Shown here piece by piece: positions 16,056-24,863 of a stretch of 64,000 bases of DNA. Each line of letters begins with the position of its first letter. Position 1 is the first letter of the stretch. The notes under the pieces were generated by a model, which worked only from the letters and a program-made list of their open reading frames with translations, ran no database searches and had not been told where the DNA came from. The DNA lies in NCBI RefSeq assembly GCF_008801935.1, contig NZ_VZOT01000009.1, forward strand, positions 1 through 64,000, given 5' to 3'. This DNA comes from Comamonas kerstersii (GTDB taxonomy: Bacteria > Pseudomonadota > Gammaproteobacteria > Burkholderiales > Burkholderiaceae_C). Made by a program: the position numbers and the translations under genes.

Positions 16056-17753
16056 ATGCACCAGCCAGATTCCACACCCCGTCCATCGATTTACTACGAC
16101 TACCAAGTCTTTCAGCCATGGTTGCCCAGCGCGCATGGCACGCCAAGCCGCCAGCAAGTGGTGATCGTTGGCAGCGGCCTTTCAGGCATGGTGACGGCGC
16201 TGGAGCTGGCGCGTTACGGTGTGCGCAGCGTGGTGCTGGAGTCCGAGCTGCAGGTTTCCGCTGGCAGCCGCGCCATTGTCTTTACCCGCCGCAGCATGGA
16301 AATCCTGCAGCAAGTGGGCGTGGCAGACCGTATGGTCGAAAACGGTCTGCCATGGCAGTTTGGCAATTCCTACTATCGCGGCCAGCGCGTTTTCCGCATG
16401 GAAGCACCGCACGATGCGGATGATCGCTTTGGCCCCATGCTCAATATCCAGCAGCAATACATGGAGCAATACCTGCTGGAGGCATGCGAGGCATCGGACT
16501 TGATTGACTTTCGCTGGGGCAACAAAGTGGTGAAAGTCAGCCAGGACGCACAGACCGCCACACTGGAAGTTGATACGCCCGAGGGCACATACACGCTGGA
16601 AACAGACTGGCTGGTCGCTGCTGACGGTGGCCGCTCCGGCATCCGGCAGGGATTTGGCCTGAAGATGGAAGGCGCTTCCTACGAAGGCCTGTTTGTGATT
16701 GCAGATATCAAGGTCGATCTGCCGCTGCCCACGGAGCGCCTGGCCTTTTTTGACCCTGAGTGGAACCCCGGCAACACCATCTTGATGCACCGTGAGCCAC
16801 ACGGCATCTGGCGCCTGGACTATCAGCTGCCTGCAGGTGAGACACCTGAAGAGGCGCTGGCACCTGAATCCTTGAAGTCGCGCATCGATGCGCAGCTGGC
16901 CATGATCGGCTATCCGGGTATTGCCTGGGAGCTGGACTGGTCCTCGGTGTACTCCGCCCGCACGCTGACACTACCCAGCTATGTGCATGGCCGTACCCTG
17001 TTTACTGGCGATGCCGCCCACCTCCTCCCCATCTTTGGCGTGCGCGGTGCCAACACAGGTTTTCAGGATGCGCAGTCACTGGCATGGCATCTGGCCATGG
17101 TCGTGCAAGGCCGCGCAAAGCCCAGCCTGCTGGAGAACTACAGCCGCGAACGCGTAGGTGCGGCACGCGAAATCATTGACGAGGCTGGCAAAAGCACACG
17201 CTTCATGACCCCGCCCACCAAGGGCTTTCGCCTGCTGCGCGATGCCGTCCTGTCTCTGTCATTGACGCAGGAGTTTGTGCGTCCCCTGTTCCACTGGCGC
17301 ACTTCCCGCCCCCATGCCTACGAGCATTCAGCCCTGAACAGCCCATGTGATGACAACGCCCTCTTCGCTGGTGGCCTATCCCATGGCGCACCGCCACAGA
17401 ACATACGCCTGGGCGAAGACCAGTTCCTGTTGGACAAGCTGGGCGCGGCTTTCGAGCTGCTGTACTTCACAGATGCAGACGCCCTGCCAGCAGACATTCA
17501 GAGGGTAGTCACCGACATTCAAGCCACAGGCATGCCGCTGCGTGTGACGGCCATCCGCCGCCGTGGCACAGCCAGCGTTCTGGGAGTTGACCAGACCTTG
17601 CTGGACCCTGCAGGTCAGGTGCACCAGCGCTATGGCGTGCAGCAGGCAGGCAGCGCGTATCTGCTGCGACCTGACCAGCACGTCTGTGGCCGCTGGCTGC
17701 AGCTCGATGCACAACGCCTGAAAGCCACTTTGGAGCACATCCAACAATGCTGA
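16056..17753 (+). CDS. FAD-dependent aromatic monooxygenase (MhpA/PheA-like)
   Basis: A 565-residue group A flavoprotein hydroxylase. The dinucleotide-binding motif VVIVGSGLSGMVTALELA lies near residues 36-55, the DG segment is VAADGGRSGIRQGFGL near 195-210, and the second FAD motif is LFTGDAAHLLPIFGVRGANTG near 315-335. Such enzymes use NAD(P)H and O2 to hydroxylate phenolic rings. The frame is open from a TTG at 16029, but the ATG at 16056 is the likely start. It heads a co-directional run with DUF2783, VOC, FAH and MAI genes, which suggests that its substrate is an intermediate on the way to a maleyl/fumaryl-type ring-cleavage product. The exact substrate is not known. Confidence 0.85.
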   Translation: MHQPDSTPRPSIYYDYQVFQPWLPSAHGTPSRQQVVIVGSGLSGMVTALELARYGVRSVVLESELQVSAGSRAIVFTRRSMEILQQVGVADRMVENGLPWQFGNSYYRGQRVFRMEAPHDADDRFGPMLNIQQQYMEQYLLEACEASDLIDFRWGNKVVKVSQDAQTATLEVDTPEGTYTLETDWLVAADGGRSGIRQGFGLKMEGASYEGLFVIADIKVDLPLPTERLAFFDPEWNPGNTILMHREPHGIWRLDYQLPAGETPEEALAPESLKSRIDAQLAMIGYPGIAWELDWSSVYSARTLTLPSYVHGRTLFTGDAAHLLPIFGVRGANTGFQDAQSLAWHLAMVVQGRAKPSLLENYSRERVGAAREIIDEAGKSTRFMTPPTKGFRLLRDAVLSLSLTQEFVRPLFHWRTSRPHAYEHSALNSPCDDNALFAGGLSHGAPPQNIRLGEDQFLLDKLGAAFELLYFTDADALPADIQRVVTDIQATGMPLRVTAIRRRGTASVLGVDQTLLDPAGQVHQRYGVQQAGSAYLLRPDQHVCGRWLQLDAQRLKATLEHIQQC

Positions 17754-17773
17754 ATCACCTGGAGACAAGCACC

Positions 17774-17968
17774 ATGACCCGTAACCCCAACACCTCCAGT
17801 CTGGCCGATACCGAGGCCGTCTACGATTTGCTGGCCGAGGCCATTGACCAGGCTGGCCCCGGAAAAACCGAGCTTTTCCTCACCAAGCTGGCTTTGCTGC
17901 AATCGCACGCTATTGGCCATGTGCCCAGCGTGCAGCAATATGTGAACACGGCTTTACAGGATCTGTGA
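17774..17968 (+). CDS. DUF2783 small protein
   Basis: A 64-residue soluble acidic protein, MTRNPNTSSLADTEAVYDLL, ending TALQDL. GGAGAC lies 7 bases before the ATG at 17774; the upstream ATG at 17747 overlaps the monooxygenase and lacks such a site. Small DUF2783 proteins are regularly encoded next to MhpA-like flavin monooxygenases. Its biochemical role is unknown; a partner or accessory to the hydroxylase is plausible. Confidence 0.7.
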   Translation: MTRNPNTSSLADTEAVYDLLAEAIDQAGPGKTELFLTKLALLQSHAIGHVPSVQQYVNTALQDL

Positions 17969-18020
17969 CGCGCTTTTGCCAGGGCGCATCACGACTCAAC
18001 CCCTTCAGGAGACAAACACC

Positions 18021-18560
18021 ATGCTGATTCAAAAAATTCACCACGTGGCCTACCGCTGCAAAGACGCCAAAGAGACCGTGGAGTGGTACACCAAGCATCT
18101 GGACATGAAGTTCGTGCTGGCCATTGCCGAAAACGAAGTGCCTTCCACCAAGGCACCTGATCCTTATATGCACGTGTTCCTGGATGCCGGTGATGGAAAC
18201 ATTCTGGCCTTCTTTGAGCTGCCCACCAAACCAGAAATGGGCCGCGATGAAAACACACCTTCGTGGGTGCAGCACTTGGCCCTGAAAGTAGAGTCACTGG
18301 ATGTGCTCAAGTCCACCAAAGCGCGTCTGGAGTCCGAAGGTATCAAGGTCATCGGCCCTGTTGACCACACCATTTTCTATTCGATCTATTTCTTTGACCC
18401 CAACGGCCACCGCCTGGAACTGGCTGCCGATGTCGGTACACCCGAGATGTACGCAAAGCTCGATGCCGTGAAGTGGGACATGCTGCAGGAGTGGAGCGAA
18501 ACCAAGCGCGCCCCCAAACATGCGGCCTGGATGCATGACGGCAGCATGCGCAAGCAGTAA
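18021..18560 (+). CDS. VOC-superfamily protein, possible ring-cleavage dioxygenase
   Basis: A 179-residue protein with the paired beta-alpha-beta-beta-beta modules of the vicinal oxygen chelate superfamily: KIHHVAYRCKDAKETVEWYT at residues 4-23 and WVQHLALKVESLDVL near 84-98. Likely metal ligands are the first-module His, the second-module His (VQHLAL) and Glu (HRLELAAD near 138-143). AGGAGA precedes the ATG at 18021; an earlier ATG at 17976 has none. Members include glyoxalase I and extradiol dioxygenases. Placement between a flavin hydroxylase and fumarylacetoacetase makes ring cleavage or a linked isomerisation plausible. This is inference. Confidence 0.7.
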   Translation: MLIQKIHHVAYRCKDAKETVEWYTKHLDMKFVLAIAENEVPSTKAPDPYMHVFLDAGDGNILAFFELPTKPEMGRDENTPSWVQHLALKVESLDVLKSTKARLESEGIKVIGPVDHTIFYSIYFFDPNGHRLELAADVGTPEMYAKLDAVKWDMLQEWSETKRAPKHAAWMHDGSMRKQ

Positions 18561-18667
18561 GAACCGCCAAGCCTGTGGCTTTGCGCCATATTTTTCCCTC
18601 CGCAGCGCTCGCACTTGTGCCGCTGCGGCTTTTGCATTTGTACTTTTTCCGTTGAATGCCATTTGCC

Positions 18668-19996
18668 ATGACAGACTTTTTGAACGAAACCCACAACCCT
18701 GAACTGCGCAGCTGGGTGGGCAGCGCCAATGTGGCCGGATGTGACTTTCCCATCCAGAACCTGCCTTTTGCCAGCTTCAAGCGCAGCGGCAGCAGCGAGC
18801 CCATGCGTATCGGCGTGGCCATTGGCACTGAAATTCTGGATTTGACGGCCGCTGCAAAGACGGGCGTTTTTTCGGACCAGGCCGCCGAGGCTTTGCAAGC
18901 GGCGGCACAGCCCACGCTGAACGCACTGATGGCACTGGGCAAGCCCTGCTGGAGTGCGCTTCGTCTGGCCCTTTCGCGCGCTTTGCGAGAAGGTGCGGCG
19001 CAGCAATCGGCCCTGCAATCCTGCCTGGTTCCGCAAGCTGAAGTGGAATACGCCCTGCCCGCGCAGATTGGTGACTACACCGACTTCTACACCTCCATCT
19101 ACCACGCCACCAACATCGGTCGACTCTTTCGCCCCGACAATCCATTGATGCCCAATTACCAGTGGGTGCCGATTGGCTACCACGGCCGTGCATCCAGTGT
19201 GGTGATTTCGGGTGAAAACTTTGCGCGTCCATGCGGCCAGATCAAGGCACCTGATGCACCTGCACCTGTGCTTGCACCCAGCAAGCGCCTGGATATTGAG
19301 CTGGAACTGGGTGTATTCATTGGCAGCGGCAACACGCTGGGCCAGCCTATTCCTCTGAGCCAGGCCGAAGAGCATGTCTTTGGCATCTGCCTGCTCAATG
19401 ACTGGTCCGCCCGAGATATTCAGGCCTGGGAATACCAGCCGCTGGGCCCCTTCCTGGCCAAAAACTTCGCGACTACGATTTCCCCCTGGGTTGTCACCCT
19501 GGAGGCATTGGCCCCCTACCGCGCCCCGCTGGAGCGCCCTGCGCAAGACCCGCAGCCCCTGCCCTATCTGGACAGCGCAGACAATCGCAGCCACGGCGCG
19601 CTCGACATTCAACTGGAAGTGGGCCTGCAAACCAGCCAGATGCGTCAGCACGACCCTAAGGCAGAAGCTCGCATCTGCCGCACCAGCTACCGCCATGCCT
19701 ACTGGACCATGGCACAGATGGTGACGCACCACACCGTCAATGGCTGCAACCTGCAGCCCGGCGATCTGCTGGGTACAGGCACGCTGTCCGGCCCCACACT
19801 GGATCAGGCAGGCGCACTGATCGAATTGACCAGCGGCGGCAAAAATCCCTTGCAACTGCCCAATGGAGAGCAACGCACCTTCCTGGAAGATGGCGATGCA
19901 GTGGTCCTGCGTGGCTGGTGCGAAAAACAAGGCTTTGCGCGCATCGGTTTTGGTAGCTGCTGGGGCACGATCCTGCCTGCCAAACAAGCAATTTGA
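18668..19996 (+). CDS. fahA: Fumarylacetoacetase
   Basis: A 442-residue enzyme that hydrolyses 4-fumarylacetoacetate to fumarate and acetoacetate. The N-terminal SH3-like region (MTDFLNETHNPELRSW, ASFKRSG) leads to the catalytic domain with DYTDFYTSIYHATNIG, GYHGRASSVVISG, ELELGVFIG and NDWSARDIQAWEYQPLGPF, carrying acidic metal ligands, and later GTGTLSGP. Full length for the family. ATGs at 18656 and 18668 are both possible; the latter matches the usual family N-terminus, and neither has a strong Shine-Dalgarno. It is followed after 14 bases by maleylacetoacetate isomerase, its usual upstream partner enzyme. Confidence 0.95.
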   Translation: MTDFLNETHNPELRSWVGSANVAGCDFPIQNLPFASFKRSGSSEPMRIGVAIGTEILDLTAAAKTGVFSDQAAEALQAAAQPTLNALMALGKPCWSALRLALSRALREGAAQQSALQSCLVPQAEVEYALPAQIGDYTDFYTSIYHATNIGRLFRPDNPLMPNYQWVPIGYHGRASSVVISGENFARPCGQIKAPDAPAPVLAPSKRLDIELELGVFIGSGNTLGQPIPLSQAEEHVFGICLLNDWSARDIQAWEYQPLGPFLAKNFATTISPWVVTLEALAPYRAPLERPAQDPQPLPYLDSADNRSHGALDIQLEVGLQTSQMRQHDPKAEARICRTSYRHAYWTMAQMVTHHTVNGCNLQPGDLLGTGTLSGPTLDQAGALIELTSGGKNPLQLPNGEQRTFLEDGDAVVLRGWCEKQGFARIGFGSCWGTILPAKQAI

Positions 19997-20010
19997 GCCC
20001 GGAAACAGCC

Positions 20011-20655
20011 ATGAAACACTACAACTACTTTCGCAGTGGCACTTCCCACCGCCTGCGCATTGCGCTCAACCTCAAAGGTGTCAGCGCGGAGTACATTCCG
20101 GTCGATCTGCGCGCAGAAGCGCATTTGCAGCCTGACTTCACCACGGTAAACCCCCAGGGGCTGGTTCCCGCCCTGGTGCTGGACAGTGGGGAAGTACTGA
20201 CCCAGTCTCCCGCCATCATTGAATGGCTGGAAGAGCGCTACCCTGAGCCACCGCTGCTGCCCGATGCCCCTGAAGCACGCGCTCATGTGCGCGCCCTGGC
20301 TGCGCTGGTGGGCTGTGATATTCACCCCGTGAACAACCGCCGCATTCTGGAGTATTTGCGCCATCAGTTTGGTGCGAATGAAGACGCCATCAACCAGTGG
20401 TGTGGACACTGGATCACGGCTGGTTTTGATGCCTATGAGGCACTGCTGGCGCAGCATGGGCAGACCGGGCCCTACAGCTGGGGCGACAGCCCCACACTGG
20501 CCGACGTCTATCTGGTGCCACAGGTAGAAAGCGCACGCCGCTTCAAAGTGGATGTGTCGCGCTGGCCCAGAATCTCGGCCATTGATGCTGCCTGTGCCAA
20601 GCTGCCAGCGTTTGCACAGGCATCTCCCTGGACACAGCCAGACACACCGGCTTAA
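20011..20655 (+). CDS. maiA: Maleylacetoacetate isomerase (zeta-class GST)
   Basis: A 214-residue glutathione S-transferase-fold protein. The thioredoxin-like N-terminal domain starts NYFRSGTSHRLRIALNLKGV and includes NPQGLVPALVLDSGEVLTQSPAIIEWLEE in segments, with the cis-Pro before the ALVL strand; the C-terminal helical domain follows from about residue 90. In zeta GSTs the serine motif near residues 8-12 binds glutathione and catalyses cis-trans isomerisation of maleylacetoacetate. The ATG at 20011 is chosen over an upstream TTG that overlaps the fumarylacetoacetase stop. Directly downstream of fahA, so one transcript is likely. Confidence 0.9.
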   Translation: MKHYNYFRSGTSHRLRIALNLKGVSAEYIPVDLRAEAHLQPDFTTVNPQGLVPALVLDSGEVLTQSPAIIEWLEERYPEPPLLPDAPEARAHVRALAALVGCDIHPVNNRRILEYLRHQFGANEDAINQWCGHWITAGFDAYEALLAQHGQTGPYSWGDSPTLADVYLVPQVESARRFKVDVSRWPRISAIDAACAKLPAFAQASPWTQPDTPA

Positions 20656-20662
20656 AAACGAT

Positions 20663-20686
20663 CAAGGGCTGCGTCCACAGCCCTTG
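20663..20686 (+). terminator. Possible terminator of the fahA-maiA operon
   Basis: CAAGGGCTG and CAGCCCTTG form a 9-bp hairpin 8 bases after the maiA stop. Only a short T/G run follows, so termination may be weak. Confidence 0.5.
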
Positions 20687-20704
20687 TTGTTGCGTAGCAC
20701 TATA

Positions 20705-20740
20705 GAAAAACGCCCTGCATGCGCCAGATCATGCAGGGCG
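20705..20740 (-). terminator. Intrinsic terminator of hpd
   Basis: CGCCCTGCAT at 20711-20720 pairs with ATGCAGGGCG at 20731-20740. Read on the minus strand the hairpin is followed by TTTTTC, a good rho-independent signal just after the hpd stop. Confidence 0.8.
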
Positions 20741-20760
20741 TTGTGCTTGGGAAAGCAGTG

Positions 20761-21843
20761 TCAGGCCGATTCGGTCACCAAGGTGCCGCGACGGATCTGG
20801 TCACGCTCGAGCGACTCAAACAGCGCCTTGAAGTTACCCTCTCCAAAGCCTTCATCGTTCTTGCGCTGAATGAACTCAAAGAACACGGGGCCCAGCAACG
20901 GCTGAGAGAAGATCTGCAGCAGCAGGCGCTTTTCGCCATTGGCCGTCGTGCCATCCATCAAGATGCCGCGCGTCTGCAGTTCGGCAACGGGTTGGCCGTG
21001 GCCTGGCATGCGCTCTTCCAGCATTTCGTAATAGATGTCATTGGGCGCAGTCATCAGAGGCACCCCGGCCATTTGCAAGGCATCCACACTGGCGATGAGA
21101 TCGTCGGTCAGCAAGGCAATGTGCTGAATACCTTCACCGTTGAACTGCATCAGGAACTCTTCAATCTGACCGCCGTTCTTGCCCGACTCTTCATTGAGCG
21201 GGATACGAATCATGCCATCGGGGGCCGTCATGGCCTTGGATGTCAGCCCCGTGTATTCGCCCTTGATATCGAAGTAGCGAATCTCACGGAAGTTGAACAG
21301 GCGCTCGTAAAAATCTGCCCAGAACGCCATGCGGCCTTTGTACACGTTGTGCGTCAAGTGGTCTATGACTTTGAAGCCGTGGCCTGTCGGGTGACGATCT
21401 ACACCGTCAAGGTATTCAAAGTCGATGTCATAAATGCTCTTGCCGTCTTCGAAACGGTCAATCAGATACAGCGGTGCACCGCCAATGCCTTTGATGGCAG
21501 GCAAGCGCAACTCCATCGGACCTGTGGGAATTTCAATGGGTTGCGCGCCCAGCTCCAGCGCACGGTTGTACGCGTAGTGCGCATCCTTGACGCGGAAAGC
21601 CAGACCACAGGCACTGGCACCATGCTCTGCCGCAAAGTAGCTGGCGATGCTTTTGGGTTCACGGTTGACGATGAAGTTGATGTCTCCCTGGCGATAAAGC
21701 ACCACATCCTTGGAGCGATGCTTTGCGACCAGCGTAAAGCCCATGCGCTCAAACAATGGCTCCAGCACTTGCGCCATGGGAGAGGCAAACTCCACGAATT
21801 CGAAGCCGCATAGCCCCATGGGGTTGTCATACAAATCTGCCAT
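20761..21843 (-). CDS. hpd: 4-hydroxyphenylpyruvate dioxygenase
   Basis: A 360-residue Fe(II) VOC-fold dioxygenase that converts 4-hydroxyphenylpyruvate to homogentisate with loss of CO2. The catalytic C-terminal domain contains His in VIDHLTHNV near residue 162, His in [11 protein letters not shown] near 240 and Glu in [10 protein letters not shown] near 320, the three iron ligands. The N-terminal domain begins [20 protein letters not shown]. The frame is open for 42 more codons upstream, but AAGGAG lies just before the ATG at 21843 and fixes the start. Divergent from a Lrp/AsnC regulator gene; an 11-bp inverted repeat lies in the shared region. Confidence 0.95.
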   Translation of the reverse strand: MADLYDNPMGLCGFEFVEFASPMAQVLEPLFERMGFTLVAKHRSKDVVLYRQGDINFIVNREPKSIASYFAAEHGASACGLAFRVKDAHYAYNRALELGAQPIEIPTGPMELRLPAIKGIGGAPLYLIDRFEDGKSIYDIDFEYLDGVDRHPTGHGFKVIDHLTHNVYKGRMAFWADFYERLFNFREIRYFDIKGEYTGLTSKAMTAPDGMIRIPLNEESGKNGGQIEEFLMQFNGEGIQHIALLTDDLIASVDALQMAGVPLMTAPNDIYYEMLEERMPGHGQPVAELQTRGILMDGTTANGEKRLLLQIFSQPLLGPVFFEFIQRKNDEGFGEGNFKALFESLERDQIRRGTLVTESA

Positions 21844-21860
21844 TTCTGTCTCCTTGGTCG

Positions 21861-21899
21861 TTTGCATGCAGCTCTCCGATGAACGTTTCTGCATGCAAA
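21861..21899. promoter_or_regulatory. Inverted repeat between hpd and its regulator (candidate operator)
   Basis: TTTGCATGCAG at 21861-21871 and CTGCATGCAAA at 21889-21899 are perfect 11-bp arms 17 bases apart, just upstream of the hpd Shine-Dalgarno. It could bind the divergently encoded Lrp/AsnC protein or another regulator, or fold in the hpd leader. Confidence 0.55.
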
Positions 21900-22087
21900 A
21901 AGATTTCTTAACTGCTCCTGCTGCACTGATCGCTGTCACCTCATTCCTTGCCCGTAGATCAGCAGCCATGCATTGGTTAAAGTCTAAAAATCAAGCCTCA
22001 CAAAGAGTTTTTATTTGAAGTGCTGAATTTCCCTTAAGCACCAAATAAAAATTCATCCAAAGCCAATAAAAAGAGAAAATATTTCCT

Positions 22088-22567
22088 ATGAATGAGACAA
22101 GCATCACACTGGACCGCATCGACCAGAAAATCCTGGCCCACCTGCAGACCAACGCACGCGCGACCAACCTGGAGCTGGCGCAGGTGGTGCAGCTGTCCCC
22201 CGCGCAGTGCCACCGGCGCCATAAGCGGCTGGAAGAACTGGGGCTGATTCGTGCCTACGAAGCGCGGCTGGAACCTGCAGCGCTGGGCTGGAGCGTGACA
22301 GCCTTTATTCATGTATCCATGGAGCGCAGCCATGTCCGCGAGCTGGAGCAATTTCTGGTGCATGTGCGCCAGCTGGCTGAGGTGCTGGAGTGCTACTCCG
22401 TCACCGGTGACTTTGACTATGTGCTCAAAGTCACTGCGCGGGATTTGCCATCGCTGTCCCGCTTCCTGATGGGCACGCTCATGCGTCTGCCTGGCGTGGC
22501 ATCTGTGCGCTCCAGTGTCTGCATGGATGAAATCAAATGCACCAGTGCGCTGCCTGTCGAGCTGTAA
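22088..22567 (+). CDS. Lrp/AsnC-family regulator, probable HpdR
   Basis: A 159-residue transcription factor. A helix-turn-helix is seen at residues about 8-55: LDRIDQKILAHLQTNARATN, LAQVVQLSPAQCHRRHKRLEELGLI. The C-terminal RAM/AsnC domain (about 65-150) includes VLECYSVTGDFDYVLKVTA with the conserved G-D-D-Y pattern, which in relatives binds amino or keto acids and mediates octamers. Transcribed away from hpd, whose neighbour in many proteobacteria is such a regulator. It therefore likely senses an aromatic amino-acid metabolite and controls hpd. That ligand is inferred. Confidence 0.85.
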   Translation: MNETSITLDRIDQKILAHLQTNARATNLELAQVVQLSPAQCHRRHKRLEELGLIRAYEARLEPAALGWSVTAFIHVSMERSHVRELEQFLVHVRQLAEVLECYSVTGDFDYVLKVTARDLPSLSRFLMGTLMRLPGVASVRSSVCMDEIKCTSALPVEL

Positions 22568-22768
22568 TCCATCCGCTGGAATCTGAGCCTTGCGCTAATA
22601 GATTTCTCATTGCTTTTCCACCTGAATAATCAAACTCAACGAGAAAAAACTCGGGAAACCTCTTGGTTGCGTGCGCAACCTTCGCCGCTACAGTCTCCGT
22701 GTTGCTGCCACAAGGCAACACTATTCCAACCAGAAAAAAAGAACCAGAAGGTTCTACGGAGACGTTTC

Positions 22769-23734
22769 ATGTCCTTAGCCCGACGTAGCTTTGTTATTTC
22801 CTCCTTGCTTATGCCCCTGGTCACATGGGCAGATGCTTATCCCAGCAAACCCATTGAATGGGTCGTGCCCTATGCTGCGGGTGGCGGCACAGACGTAGTG
22901 GCACGCGTACTCAGCGAGCCCATGGGCAAGGCACTGGGCCAGTCCATCATCGTGGTCAACAAGCCTGGCGCAGCCACCAACATCGGTGCGGATGCCGTAG
23001 CGCGCGCCAAGCCCGATGGCTACACCATTCTGACTGGGGACACTGGCACCCTGGCTGCCAACCCCTATCTGTACAAAAAACTCAGCTACAGCGCAGAAAA
23101 AGACTTCGCGCCAGTGGGGCTGCTGGTGCGCTTTCCCATGCTGCTGGTGGTCAACAGCCAGCTGCCGGTCAACAACTATGCTGAATTTGTGGAATGGGCC
23201 AAGCAGCAGGCCAAAGGTGTTTCCTATGGCACGCCTGGCGCAGGCAGCCCACACCATCTCGCCATTGAGTTGCTGCGCTCGCAAAGTGGCTTGAACTTTG
23301 TGCACATCCCCTACCGCGGCTCAGCCCCTGCGGTACAGGACGTTGTGGCGGGTCAGCTGCCATTCATGTTTGTAGACACGGCCGCAGGCATTCAGCACGT
23401 GCAAGGCGGCAAGATTCGCGCCATTGCCGTGGCCAGCCCTGCCCGTCTTCCTACACTGCCAGATGTACCTACGCTGGATGAACAAGGACTCAAAGGCTTT
23501 GAAGCCTATGCATGGCAAGGCATTGTGGCGCCGGCTGCCACCCCTAAGGAACGCGTAGCCAAGCTCTCCGATGCCCTGCAATCTGCGCTCAAGCAGGCTG
23601 ACATCGTGGCCAAGCTGGAAGGCATGGCGCTGGAAGTCACGCCCAGCACCGCTGAAGAAATGGATGCCTACGCTAGCGCAGAACGTAACAAGTGGCGCAG
23701 AGTGATTGAAGAGAGCCAAATCACACTGGACTGA
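22769..23734 (+). CDS. Bug-family tripartite tricarboxylate transporter substrate-binding protein
   Basis: A 321-residue periplasmic binding protein. Signal peptide MSLARRSFVISSLLMPLVTW, cleaved near ADAYPSKPI; the mature start YPSKPIEWVVPYAAGGGTDVVAR is the Bug signature, followed by NKPGAATNIGADAVARAKPDGYT and the NPYLYKKLSY and GKIRAIAVASPAR segments. GGAG precedes the ATG at 22769. Bug proteins capture dicarboxylates, aromatic acids or other small organic anions. TctA and TctB membrane genes are absent nearby, as is common. The ligand is unknown; location in a catabolic cluster suggests an aromatic acid, only as a guess. Confidence 0.9.
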   Translation: MSLARRSFVISSLLMPLVTWADAYPSKPIEWVVPYAAGGGTDVVARVLSEPMGKALGQSIIVVNKPGAATNIGADAVARAKPDGYTILTGDTGTLAANPYLYKKLSYSAEKDFAPVGLLVRFPMLLVVNSQLPVNNYAEFVEWAKQQAKGVSYGTPGAGSPHHLAIELLRSQSGLNFVHIPYRGSAPAVQDVVAGQLPFMFVDTAAGIQHVQGGKIRAIAVASPARLPTLPDVPTLDEQGLKGFEAYAWQGIVAPAATPKERVAKLSDALQSALKQADIVAKLEGMALEVTPSTAEEMDAYASAERNKWRRVIEESQITLD

Positions 23735-23809
23735 GCCGCCTCAAGATCGCTATCTTGTGCGGGAACGTACAGGTAGTGAGAATTGGGGCTTTCAAAGACC
23801 CCGCCTTGC

Positions 23810-23842
23810 AAAGGCCTGCCACATATTCTCTGGCAGGCCTTT
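23810..23842. terminator. Hairpin between the Bug gene and the MarR gene
   Basis: AAAGGCCTGCCA and TGGCAGGCCTTT form a 12-bp stem with a 9-base loop. No long T run follows on the plus strand, but the location right after the Bug gene fits termination. Confidence 0.55.
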
Positions 23843-23849
23843 GGTTTGA

Positions 23850-24320
23850 ATGACAGCCATGAATTCACGCGAACACACAGACTGGGTGCCTCTGGACAGG
23901 ACCTACACCCACCGCATTCACACGCTGATGAAGCTGGCCGATCGCATCACGCAGCTCGCCTATGAGCAAGAGTCCGGCATTCCCGCCCATGAAGCGCGCT
24001 GCCTGGCAGCCATTGGCAACTTTGCGCCGCTTTCCGTGAAAGATCTGGCACGAAGCGCCAACCTCGATAAGGCCCAGGCCAGCCGCGCAGCGCAGGCACT
24101 GGTAGACAAAGGCCTGATTCTGAAAGCAAGCAGCCCAACCGATGGGCGCGGTGTGGTGCTGAACCTCACGGCGCAAGGCCGCGAAGTATGGGTGCGAACC
24201 ATGCGTCTGGTCACGCGGCGCAACCAGGAAATAACAGCCTGTCTGGATGCAGAGGAAGCACAGCAGCTGGATGTCATTCTGGACAAGCTTGTGGCCCATG
24301 CGCGCCAGAGTCTCACGTAG
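23850..24320 (+). CDS. MarR-family transcriptional regulator
   Basis: A 156-residue protein. The winged helix spans residues about 45-110: [30 protein letters not shown] followed by the wing [17 protein letters not shown]. Flanking helices form the dimer region typical of MarR. The ATG at 23850 or one at 23859 may be used; no clear Shine-Dalgarno. It lies between the Bug gene and gloA. Target and ligand are not known. Confidence 0.85.
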   Translation: MTAMNSREHTDWVPLDRTYTHRIHTLMKLADRITQLAYEQESGIPAHEARCLAAIGNFAPLSVKDLARSANLDKAQASRAAQALVDKGLILKASSPTDGRGVVLNLTAQGREVWVRTMRLVTRRNQEITACLDAEEAQQLDVILDKLVAHARQSLT

Positions 24321-24390
24321 TGGCACCGGCCAAGGCAATATTTCCCGTGCACTGCCATGTGCGCTGCATCTTTGTGCAGAATATGCGCTT

Positions 24391-24807
24391 ATGAGAATCC
24401 TCCACACCATGCTGCGCGTTGGCAATCTCCAGCGCTCTATCGATTTCTACACCAAGGTGCTTGGCATGCAATTGCTGCGCACTTCGGAAAACACCGAGTA
24501 CAAGTACTCGCTGGCCTTTCTGGGCTATGAAGGCGGCAACCCCAACCAGGCAGAAATTGAGCTGACCTATAACTGGGGCACTGAAAGCTATGACATGGGC
24601 ACGGCTTATGGCCACATTGCCATTGGTGTGCCAGACGCCTACGCGGCTTGCGACAAGATCCGCGCTGCGGGCGGCACCATTACGCGCGAAGCTGGCCCCG
24701 TCAAGGGCGGCACAACCGTGATTGCTTTTGTGACAGACCCTGATGGCTACAAGATTGAGCTGATCGAACGCAAGGACGACGCTGGCACTGGTACTGGCTT
24801 GCGTTAA
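24391..24807 (+). CDS. gloA: Lactoylglutathione lyase (glyoxalase I)
   Basis: A 138-residue two-module VOC enzyme. Start [30 protein letters not shown] in sections, with His5 as a metal ligand, Glu in [10 protein letters not shown] near residue 55, His in [10 protein letters not shown] near 74 and Glu in YKIELIER near 122; this H-E-H-E set is the Ni/Co-type bacterial glyoxalase I. Converts the hemithioacetal of methylglyoxal and glutathione to S-lactoylglutathione. The frame continues upstream to 24247 out of the family's usual length, so the ATG at 24391 is taken. Confidence 0.95.
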   Translation: MRILHTMLRVGNLQRSIDFYTKVLGMQLLRTSENTEYKYSLAFLGYEGGNPNQAEIELTYNWGTESYDMGTAYGHIAIGVPDAYAACDKIRAAGGTITREAGPVKGGTTVIAFVTDPDGYKIELIERKDDAGTGTGLR

Positions 24808-24828
24808 ACCATATCCACGGTCACCTTC

Positions 24829-24863
24829 AAACGCCCAGGTAGCTGATGCACCGGGCGTTTTTT
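24829..24863. terminator. Intrinsic terminator between convergent gloA and the OmpA-like gene
   Basis: AACGCCC and GGGCGTT hairpin arms are followed by TTTTTATTT on the plus strand. The last bases overlap the stop end of the convergent gene. Confidence 0.7.

Noticed and set aside
18386-19987. 533-codon frame opposite fahA
   Set aside because: Antisense shadow of fumarylacetoacetase; no ribosome binding site or domain.
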